64,000 nucleotides of DNA from Macrothele yani (taxonomy: Eukaryota > Arthropoda > Arachnida > Araneae > Macrothelidae): assembly GCA_039090855.1 (NCBI GenBank), contig CM077027.1, positions 101,040,424-101,104,423 on the forward strand, in the 5' to 3' direction. The notes under the pieces are model-generated. The model had not been told where the DNA came from. It saw only the letters and a list, made by a program, of their open reading frames with translations, and did not search any database. Position 1 is the first letter of the stretch. Every line of letters begins with the position of its first letter. Below, piece after piece: positions 55,934-64,000 of this stretch. A program made the position numbers and the translations under genes.

Positions 55934-57202
55934 CGTAGTGCGACCAAAAAGTTCCGAGACTAGGTACATAGCGCGCCAACAGATGGCAGTACACAGATGC
56001 GCGAGCAGCAGTAGAGGGCAGTGACCTTCACGAGTCATTGTGACGAGTGGTGGTCTGTGAACATCGGGAGCTATGTTTCACGATATTTGGTGACCACGTG
56101 CAGAACACAGCTGCAATTTTTGTATGAACTGCAAACTAGAGCAGCGAGCGAACATCAAATTCTGCATTAAACTCGGCAAATCGGGAACGGAGACGCATGA
56201 AATGTTGCGGCAGGCTTATAGCAATGAGTTGTGCGAGGTGTTTAGAGTGGCACTCGCACTTAAAAAGCAGCACTAGAAAACGACAAGAGGTCAGAGGGAC
56301 CGTCCACGAGCAAAACCTCTGAAAATGTGGACAAAATTAGGGAATTGGTGCATGAGGACCGTTGGAGAACCATTCAAGACATTGCTACCATCGTCAATGT
56401 GTCATACGGAACAGTGCAAGAAATTCTGACCTCTGTTTTGAACATGCGCCGCATTGCTGCAAAGTTTGTGCCAAATATTCTGAACCCTGAACAGAAAGTG
56501 CTGCGTGTCGAACTCAGTCAAGATCTTTATCAGCAGATGGTGAATGACCCAATGTTCTTGTCGTGGGTCATCACTGGGGACAAGACTTGGGTCTATGGTT
56601 ATGAACCGGAGACCAAACAACAGTCGTTGCAGTGGAAGAGCCAGTCATTTCCACGGCTGAAGAAGGCCCGACAGGTTCGGAGCATAACCAAAAGCGTGCT
56701 CATCGTGTTCTTCGACATTCGTGGGGTTGTGCACCGTGAATTCGTCCCTCAGGGCCAGACTGTCACCACCTTTTTTACTGATGGGCATCTTAGGGAGGAC
56801 GTTAATCACAAATGACCTGAAATGTGGTGCAGGAGCGATTTCCTGCTCCATCACGACAATGTAGCAGCTCACAAAGCATTAGCAACATGCCAGTTTTGCA
56901 GCCACAACAGCACGACTACCCTTCCTCACCGGATTTGGCCCTCTGCGACTTTTTTCAGTTCCCGAACACGAAGCTCAAGGGTCGCCGTTTTGAAACTGAG
57001 GACGAGAACCAGCGCGAATCGCAGATGGTGCTTGACACGATTCACGAACAGGACTTCCAGGGAGCATTCCAACAGTGGCAAAAACGCTGGCAGCGGTGTA
57101 TCGCTGCCCAAAGAGACTACTTTGAGGGAGATCATAGCCAGACTTAACCTAAGTACTTTGTTGTATATCGGCCTAGTCTTGAAACTTTTTGATCGGACCT
57201 TG
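55934..57202 (+). mobile_element. mariner transposon inserted in the Helitron
   Basis: Imperfect inverted ends (left CGTAGTGCGACCAAAAAGTT, right the complement of AACTTTTTGATCGGACCTTG) lie between TA dinucleotides at 55932-55933 and 57203-57204. Length is 1269 bases, normal for mariner. The insertion cuts the helicase between the CNGYK and LTGPAAG segments. Confidence 0.88.
56123..57147 (+). pseudogene. mariner transposase pseudogene
   Basis: The start ATG at 56123 opens the helix-turn-helix region (LEQRANIKFCIKLGKSGTET). The frame breaks before 56327. The middle frame (56327-56815) has the first catalytic Asp in VITGDKTWVYGY and then SVLIVFFDIRGVVHREF. The second Asp lies in LLHHDNVAAHK (about 56850, other frame). 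The third is in SPDLALCDFFQF and the C-terminus is AAQRDYFEGDHSQT in frame 56824-57147. At least three frame changes, so inactive. This is a different lineage from the mariner at 12.9-14 kb. Confidence 0.87.
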
Positions 57203-57734
57203 TATTATTGAAGCCATTATACTAACTGGGCCAGCAGCCGGACAAATGGCACATATATCCAGGATCATGAAGATTCCGACAAACTTGCCTTTCACGTTCA
57301 AAAGATTAGTTTCCTATTAATCTATCCTTCGCTATAATGATCAATAAATTAGAGGGCCAAACTTACACACGTGGGGTTGGATTTGCATCAAGAATGTTTC
57401 TCGCACGGACAGTTATACGTCGGCTTATTGAGAAATGGCAGTTCAGACAATCAATTTATTCTGCTAACAACTAAAAACGGGACGAAAAATTTGGTATATG
57501 CACAAAAATTATGAATAATTTCCAAAAAATAAAATAAAATTATGTAAAAATTAATTATAATTTTATTTCATGTTAAAAACTAACTGCAGACCATTTAATC
57601 TTTCGGCCAATTTCCTCCTCCGGTTGCAACAAAATTCAATTACAGTTCTTATGGATGGATTGGATTACACATGTTATCATAGCCCTGTTTTTCAGTGATA
57701 CCTTCCATGCGAGCGAAACCATGGGCACAGCTAG

Positions 57735-58241
57735 TATTCAATAAAATCTTTGCAAGATGTTAGTGACAGATATTCTATCATTAAAAATGTCATGCTCAAG
57801 TAATTCTCATTGCCATAAAACAGCTTAAGAAAAACCTAACATTTTTGTACAATATTTCTAAGTTCTAGTAAAAGACTGCAGTTTTCATAAAACTTTATCA
57901 CAAAAGCTTTAATCTTACTCATGAAGCTTTTAATGCCAAAACAACATGTAAAGAATAGAACGTTCTCATGAAAATACTTTATTTTCAAAAACATTTACAC
58001 TATCGCACCAAGTAACTAATCGTACAACCACCGATTATGAATATTTTTCAAGATCCATACATAAAACTTGGCATTTTTCTAGTTTTATACAAATCAAGTT
58101 ATAATTTTGACTGAAACAACTAGGATCATGGAATCAAACAATGTGAAAGTAAATTCAATATTCTAATACACACAAGTTTTGCTTTAGGAGCATTTCATGT
58201 TTTATTCAGCAATATTAAAAAAGGGACTTTAAACTCCTTAC
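57735..58241. other. Intron sequence, no gene seen
   Basis: AT-rich sequence directly downstream (in gene orientation) of exon a; nothing recognised. Confidence 0.5.
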
Positions 58242-58436
58242 TTGGAAGCATTCAAAAAGATGATCCAACTGCTCAGGAGTAAAATCCCATGCCAGTTTTG
58301 CTAGCAAATCATGCACATTTTTCACAATGGCTTCATGCTTCCCACATTGAGCAGCCCAAATATCATCCAAGTCCTCCAGGGTTAGTGATTTCTCTTTGAT
58401 TACGAAGCGTATGATTTTTTCCAACTTTTCTACATA
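58242..58436 (-). CDS. USP9X: USP9X / fat facets ortholog, exon a
   Basis: A 195-base, phase 0 exon. On the minus strand the acceptor CTCCACAG ends at 58437 and the donor CAA|GTAAGG starts at 58241. It encodes [32 protein letters not shown] and [13 protein letters not shown], closing with DHLFECFQ. I recall the same peptide in human USP9X at roughly residues 415-480 of about 2550, preceded there by a segment ending QPQ. No exon coding that segment was found between here and the right edge, so the gene continues upstream beyond 64 kb. Reading this exon from the ATG at 58460 instead would ignore the splice acceptor. Confidence 0.95.
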
Positions 58437-58918
58437 CTGTGGAGAAAATAAACGCGTCACTGCACAGAATTATAGTCAGCAAAAGCATTTAAAAGTAATC
58501 AACTTCTATAAAGTATTTAAAAATATTATGCATAACAATATACCAGAAATGTGAATAATTCAGTTTCAAAAAAATTGCTTGGGGAGGGGGGGAGGTTGTA
58601 CTTTTAGCAGTTAAAACACTAATAAAACAAATTTCATGGGAACAACTTTTGCTTAATTGCTTAACTCATATAGTATAATATCAGGCATGAATATTAGGAG
58701 TAATATGTAAGAATTAACTACAATAGAAATTTTTAGTGGAAACACTGCTTTTCATATGAAAGTCGATGAATTTTTTTTTCTTTAAATACTTAGCTTCATT
58801 TATGCGAAACCACAATGGCAGTCTTCAGCACTGAATATTCTGTAAAATCAAAACCTTCTGAACAGATCCAAAAATCTGAAGCATTCCAGCAGCACTAAAA
58901 TATAAAATTACAAACAAA
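58437..58918. other. Intron sequence, no gene seen
   Basis: AT-rich start of the next upstream intron; G-run at 58585 only. Confidence 0.5.
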
Positions 58919-58986
58919 ATGTCCCACAGAATTCTAAATGGTAAGAAAAAATTATTTTTCTTACCATTTAGAATTCTGTGGGACAT
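58919..58986. repeat. Perfect 32-bp hairpin
   Basis: Arms 58919-58950 and 58955-58986 are perfect inverted complements around the 4-base loop ATTA. The arm starts ATGTCCCACAGAATTCTAAA. No flanking duplication recognised. Confidence 0.95.
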
Positions 58987-59348
58987 ATCCAACATCGACC
59001 CTTCTCAACATCAACAATTAGCCCCAAATCAGTTTTGTGTATTGCATGCAATGCGAGAAATTTGATGTAATGAAGGTTGCTCTTGAGTCACTGCCATTGT
59101 AAAGATAATTACTTCCAATAAAGTCCGAATTTCAGCCAAACTGGCCCTTCTATTTTATACTTACCTGCAACATTAAATTATAACATAGTAATCGTAAAAG
59201 CGGGCGGTCATAGTGAGCGATGGGTTTGCCTCCTCTGGGCGCTCCAGGGTAACAATGGCACACACAACAGCAACTAGGGCCTCTGTGAATCTTGGAGAGG
59301 TGCAAGCTAGTTCTGTGTGACATTGGCAAAAAGACCCCAACTCACTGG

Positions 59349-61902
59349 CAGGGTTCGTACTCTTTTTGGGGGAAAAAAATTCAAGGACTTTCCAGGCCTT
59401 TTCCAGGCCATATACAAAAAATTCCAGGATGATTACTACGCTTTACAGTATCATGCTCAAATTAGTTTTTAAAAGCAATTTCAGTTTTAAGTAATAAAAA
59501 TGATGAAAGATGCAAATGGATTAGGGATGATAGGGGGGAAGGGAATAGAACTGTCCATAATTAGCATGTTCTCGTTGCACTAGGCGCTTAAGCACTGCTG
59601 AATTCCGTCAGACCCCCAATGGTCAAATGATTGAAATGTGCTGATGTTCATGGAATGAAATGGTTGATCAGCTATGATAACCGCATAAAAGTTCGAAGGG
59701 GCGATTTCTTTTTACGTTATGCAACATTCTACATTACTCCAGTATTTATCTTGTCATCATCAACAATAGCAATGTAACTACCACTTACGATCGCGGATAT
59801 CGGCCAACTGAAAATCTGCCATACAACTAAGGGATACAACACACAGGTATCATGTTACAGTGTATTGTAATTGAAAAAAAAAAAAAAGATTTCAGAAATT
59901 AAAATCGAAAAAAAAAAAAAAAAAACTTTTAGAAATTAATATCATCAAGTCATGGTGTTTCAAAAATCCGCTTTCCTTTATAATGTTTAAAAACATGTAA
60001 TGTTTTTTCTTTTTTACCTGTCGTGTATAATAAAATGGGTTGATTTTTTTTATGGAATCAGAGTCCATATGTCCGATTGTCTTCGTCTGAGTTCACACGT
60101 TAGCTACTGTGTACAAGTAGACATATTTTTTCAGCTCAAAAATATGTAGTTTTGTATGTATTCACAGTATAACTCATTCCGTATTCCCACAGAACAAAAT
60201 TCAGCAGATACAAATGAAGAACATTAAGACCCACCCAACACCATGTTTCCGATTGTCTGCTGTTTATATTCAAGAAATGCGAATATGGATCAATGGTGAA
60301 TGCAGCAACTATGGTTTTTATTTATTACCAAGAAAAAAAAAGGAGCCTGAAAGCTGTAAAGCTGAAACGGATATTTCTCCCCCTCCCGAAAACATTCCGA
60401 TTAAGTTCAAACAGCAGGAGCACGCGTCCACGCACACTCAACCTCTGGAATGTCCTGATGGAACGGCTTCTTTTCATTTGGCACATCGCCATAAATCACC
60501 ACCTGCAGCTCACTGAAGTGTCTTCCTCCTTCACCCTAACTATAGGAGAAAACGTAAAAAAAAAAATGCTGCCCAATTTTCGACAAAATGACCAAATTTA
60601 CGTCATAACGTTGCAATTTACTAAAATACGTATATCTGCTGAATTTCGCCTAAATCCATTGAAAACTTTTTAATTATAGATTTTTTTATTAAAACAGTAA
60701 CTCAGACATCTGAATAAAAATGTATGTTTGTAATTAAAATAGAGTCCATATCATCACAGAAACAAAATTTAAGGATCACTCTGTTTAAATAAACCATGGC
60801 ATCTAAAAAAAAATAATTTGCTTGCTTTTCCCGTAATTTATAATTGCCGTTTCTTTTTTTTTGAATCCGATTTTGCAACGGAAGATTTTTTTTTTTTTTT
60901 TTTTTTTGCATCTGCTAAAGTTTCAAACGGAATTCGGCGAAATTTGCACTAGAACTTTATTGTGATGTATTTTAACCACTGTAAAAATTTTACTGTGTTC
61001 TTTTCAAAATTCCGGAAAATGGATTTCTGAAAATATCTCTTAGTCCTTTTGAGCCGTGGAAGTGATAAACAGGTGTTTGCTTTCTTCCCAACCAAGGGCT
61101 TCGGATCAGCGCTCCCAGCTGTCAATCAACCGTTGCTATGGTAACACCCTTTCTGCTCAAGGCTCACTGTCTAAAGAGGCACACATAATAAAAATTTCCA
61201 ATGCTAACTTTTTGAGTTTTAAACCGATTCAAATGGAATTTTGGGAGTGAGCTTCTGTAATCCAATTATAGTAAATGTAAAAATTTCAGCCACTTTTGTG
61301 AAAAATTTGCAAAGATAGTTTTCTTATTTTTTATCATAAGGGTAGCCGAAGTCTCTTGAGGGGTGGGCCGGAAGCAAGCGTCTTAATGCAATAAACAAGG
61401 AGCAGATGAATGTGTTGTTCAGGCATACTCTTCACTGGTGGATGCCAGCTGACTTGGTAAACACGCGACCCCCTGCAAATGCTAAATGTCTCTTCTTTCC
61501 CCTTCTGTTGTTCTCAGTAGTTGTCGGACGGACATCAAGCTCAGGGCTAGAGAATGCATCAAGCTTCCCTTCCCTAACAGACCTGCTAGTAATCATCCAA
61601 TTTTATTGCACTGGAAGTAGTGCTTCCCCCCCCAGCCAAATTAGGATTTGGGCACATCCGAAACACCACTGTAGCCGGCGGTTTCTTTGAGAACAGAGGA
61701 GAGGAACTTAAAAAAATTAAGGGGTAACAGTCAGTAACACGATTTCCTAAAAGGGCATTTTTTTTAAGCACTAATTTCAAAATTCAAGGTTTTTCAAGAC
61801 AGCATTAAAAAAATACCGTTTTTCCAGGATATTCCAGGCCTTGAAAACGTAATCATGATTTTCCAGGACTTTCCAGGTTTTCAAGCACGCGTGCGCACCC
61901 TG
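59349..61902 (-). mobile_element. Internally deleted hAT-like element (2.55 kb copy)
   Basis: Starts CAGGGTTCGTAC and ends GCGCACCCTG. It is flanked by a perfect 6-base duplication CACTGG (59343-59348 and 61903-61908). The first 170 bases match 21954-22121 and the rest matches 27049-29451 with small indels. The junction is AAATGGATTAGGG, where AT is shared by both sides. The transposase region is absent, so it would need a transposase supplied by a related copy. The open frames in it (60214-60516, 61056-61250) are shared with the long copy but not recognised. Confidence 0.88.
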
Positions 61903-62002
61903 CACTGGGTTTTGTTCCAGAATTCTTATGTTGAATGACCAACTGGAACCCTCAGCTGTGGGCTAATCCCCCACTCTGATGCATTTACCTGATTAAAAAG
62001 AC

Positions 62003-64000
62003 AAAAAGAAATATTAAGAATGACTCAAGTGTGGGATATGGTGGACCTGCCACACTTGAGAAGGACGGTTCACAACGGAATCGACCTGGACTTTCTAAAC
62101 GGCGTATGAGAAAGAGATCTTGGCTGAGTGAATGCAAGATTGGTGTATGGAATACTAGAGGTATAAATGGCAAGATGAGTGAGGTGATTGAGATGAATAA
62201 ATATAGACTGGATGTGCTGTGTGTAAGTGAAACCAAAAAGAAGGAAATTGGGGTAGAAGAAGTGAATGGCACGGTGAGTGTGTGGTCTGGAGTATTGGAT
62301 AATATGAGAGGACAGGCTGGTGTAGGTGTGATTTTAAGTGAAAAGATGAAGAACAACTTGATTCACTATCGTTGTGTAAGTGAGAGAATTCTCTGGATTC
62401 GTTTGAAAGTGAAACTTCAGAGAATTGTAATTGTTGTAGTGTATGCTCCTTGTGACTCGGAAATTTCTGATAAGAAAGAAGATTTCTGGAATGAGCTAAA
62501 CGCTGTTTGGAGCCAGTTTGGTGCTAAAGAAAAAGTTATAATAGCAGGGGATTTCAATGCTCGAGTAGGTGTGCAGAATGCATTTTCTGACAATGTTCTG
62601 GGTAAGTTTAATGATCCTTGTGTGAATGATAATGGTGAAAGATTAATTGAACTCTGCATTGAGAATGGTTTGTGTGTATCTAATATATTTTTCAACCACA
62701 AGTACATCCACAGATGTTTTTGGGAAAATCATACTCTTGGTCAAAAGAGTGCAATAGATTTTGTTGTCTACGATCAGCATTTGAAACACTTAGTTGTTGA
62801 CACCCGTGTGATGAGAGGTGCAGATGTTGGTTCTGATCATTACTTGGTAGTGTCACGAGTGAAACTTAATTGTTGGTTGGAGGAAAAGGAATAGGAAGAG
62901 ACCCAGGATAGAAAGAATAAAGGCTGATAGGCTTCTTGAAGATCATCAGCAGTATTCTGACTTACTCAGAGAACGACTGAAGGATCTGAAGTCTGGTGAG
63001 AGGGATGTAGAAAAGATGTTTTAAGAACTGTGTTGTCACTACTGCTAAAGAGGTATGTGGCACCACAATAGTGGGTAACAATAGAGGTGATGCTTGGTGA
63101 AATAGTGAGATTGAAGAGGCAGTAAAGAGAAAGAAGGAAGCCTATTTGGGGATGTTGCAAGGTAGAGTCTCTGTGGATGAATATTGCTGTAAGAAGCGTG
63201 AAGCTGCTAAGCTGGTTCGCCACAGTAAGGCAAAAGATAGGAAGGAGAAAGTGGAAAGGCATGAACTGGCTCTTTGGAAAGATAGGAAGTCCTTCTGGAA
63301 GTACATGAGACTCAGGAAAAATAGGGAAAACAAAGTTGTAATTTGTGTGAAGAACGAGATTGGGTAAATGATATGGGAGCCCAATAAGTTAAGTTACAGA
63401 TGGTGTGAATACTTCTGTGAGTTATTAGATCAGGAAAGCAAAGATGATTCTGAGATAGACGCAGATGATGTCACAATGAGGGATGAAAGTACAGGAGGGA
63501 TCTCAAGAGAAGAAGTGTGTAAAGCTCTAAAATCTCTTCAGAATGGTAAGGCTCCGGGAGTTGATGGCATAACTGCAGAGATGTTAAAATATGGTGGTGA
63601 CTCTATAATTGAATGGTTAACTGAAATTTGCCAGTTGTGCTGGGAGTTAGGAATGGTCCCTCGGGATTGGAAAGGTGCTATTATTGTTCCCTTGTACAAG
63701 GGAAAAGGTGATCAGACTGAATGCAAGAACTATCGTGGTATTAGCCTACTGAGTGTGCCAGGGAAAGTGTTTGGTAAGGTTGCTACTGAAAAAGTATGAG
63801 GTCTTACATCATTGAAAGTGTGGGATGTTCAGAGTGGTTTTATGCCTGGTAAAGGCTGCACTAACCAGATTTTTGCATTACGCACGATGATTGAAAAGTA
63901 TCTGGCAGTTGGGAAGAAAGTTTTTACAGCCTTCATAGATTTAGAGAAAGCTTATGACCGAGTGAATAGGACACTTTTGTGGAAGGTATTGAATGAATAT
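62003..64000 (+). mobile_element. LINE of a second family, 5' part, running off the edge
   Basis: A non-LTR retrotransposon with an APE endonuclease followed by reverse transcriptase. It is distinct from the RTE copies by its motifs (NYRGISLLSVPGKVFG instead of NYRPISLLSVVYKIF). The 5' limit is placed near 62003 only by the start of the coding homology. Confidence 0.85.
62031..64000 (+). pseudogene. APE endonuclease and reverse transcriptase of the second LINE family, frameshifted
   Basis: The frame 62031-62894 has VWNTRGINGKM, LCVSETKKK (Glu ligand), VYAPCDSE, IIAGDFNARVG and VGSDHYLVVSR, the APE set. Decay follows: 62895-63145 is split over frames with stops. 63146-63367 has a basic stretch, and 63368-63799 reads ISREEVCKALKSLQNGKAPG then GITAEML and NYRGISLLSV. 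A stop or shift near 63797 precedes VQSGFMPGKGCTNQIFALR and AFIDLEKAYDRVNR (motif A), which continue to the edge. At least three disruptions. The C-terminal part of the family is represented at 9262-9795. Confidence 0.85.

Larger units (their letters stand above)
55205..57505 (+). pseudogene. PIF1-like helicase of a Helitron, interrupted
   Basis: The helicase would unwind DNA during rolling-circle transposition. Before the mariner the order is KVLQDIELILWDECTMSNQS (Walker B-type DEC), then AVERTLRRYQ in another frame. Next are LHLQTNMRAHL, ERAIVSPRNASVDKIN and LNSLNPSKLKLK, then the NGNPPTLCNGYK motif. After the mariner come AIILTGPAAGQMAHISR and IPTNLPFTFKR. In other frames follow MINKLEGQT and LDLHQECFSHGQLYVGL, the last helicase motifs, ending near NLVY at about 57500. 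Several stops and frameshifts. Apart from the insert the order is that of Helitron PIF1 helicases. A cellular PIF1 pseudogene is a less likely alternative, given the Helitron-like end. Confidence 0.83.
55205..57734 (+). mobile_element. Helitron 3' part (helicase end), split by a mariner at 55934-57202
   Basis: The helicase C-terminal coding region is found on both sides of the mariner. The 3' terminus is a probable Helitron end: GCGAGCGAAACCATGGGCAC followed by CTAG at 57731-57734 and a T, which matches the CTRR end inserted at A/T. The 5' end, the Rep domain and much of the helicase are absent. Confidence 0.82.

Noticed and set aside
58215..58460. 81-codon minus-strand frame from an ATG at 58460
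   Set aside because: It overlaps the USP9X exon but runs through its splice acceptor and donor; the real coding unit is 58242-58436.
59166..59345. Possible extra minus-strand exon ending in CAG|GTAAGT at 59164
   Set aside because: The donor looks good and two frames are open, but the peptide (ending LLCYNLMLQ) does not resemble the USP9X segment expected before exon a (recalled as ending in QPQ), and no convincing acceptor was found.

Overview
This window is eukaryotic nuclear DNA from an animal, most likely an arthropod or another invertebrate with a large, repeat-rich genome. It is AT-rich with long introns. It carries RTE-type LINEs, Penelope-like elements, Tc1/mariner and hAT transposons, a Helitron, tRNA-derived SINEs and many fold-back repeats. 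I cannot name the species. No operons, prokaryotic genes, rRNA genes or CRISPR arrays are visible.

The only host gene I can support lies on the minus strand and runs through most of the window. It is an ortholog of the deubiquitinase USP9X / fat facets. Four consecutive coding exons (58242-58436, 37279-37377, 10304-10411 and 4866-5133) have canonical GT-AG borders and join in phase into about 223 residues of the N-terminal helical region. The intervening introns are about 20.9, 26.9 and 5.2 kb. Nearly everything between 1 and 58 kb is therefore intronic.

Layout. 1-3.8 kb: an RTE tail, then a nearly full-length RTE head-to-tail. 4.45-4.72 kb: a long palindrome with a tRNA-like head. 4.87-10.4 kb: two USP9X exons, a SINE and a LINE tail. 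11-17.2 kb: a repeat ('X') split by an RTE insertion, a mariner, a TIR element carrying a multicopy gene of unknown function, and a Penelope fragment with a GIY-YIG nuclease and a hammerhead-ribozyme-like motif. 18-21.7 kb: a SINE and a second long RTE in a (TA)n tract. 21.95-29.45 kb: a 7.5 kb hAT-like element with a decayed transposase. 29.5-31.6 kb: a second hAT-like transposase and a MITE split by a SINE. 33.6-41.1 kb: two further X repeats around a USP9X exon. 41.1-51.4 kb: a nest of palindromes, one containing a Penelope/Naiad-like reverse transcriptase. 53.5-57.7 kb: a DD41D-like mariner, a mariner end, and a Helitron helicase split by another mariner. 58.2 kb: a USP9X exon. 59.35-61.9 kb: an internally deleted relative of the 7.5 kb hAT. 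62-64 kb: a second LINE family running off the edge.

The mobile elements are mostly dead, with stops, frameshifts and truncations. Their nesting gives a relative insertion history. The observations most worth a second look are the nested palindromes at 41-51 kb, the tRNA-headed palindrome, the unknown-function gene inside a TIR element with an 8-bp target duplication, and the paired full-length and deleted hAT copies. All similarity statements come from reading the sequence and from memory of protein families; no database search was run.
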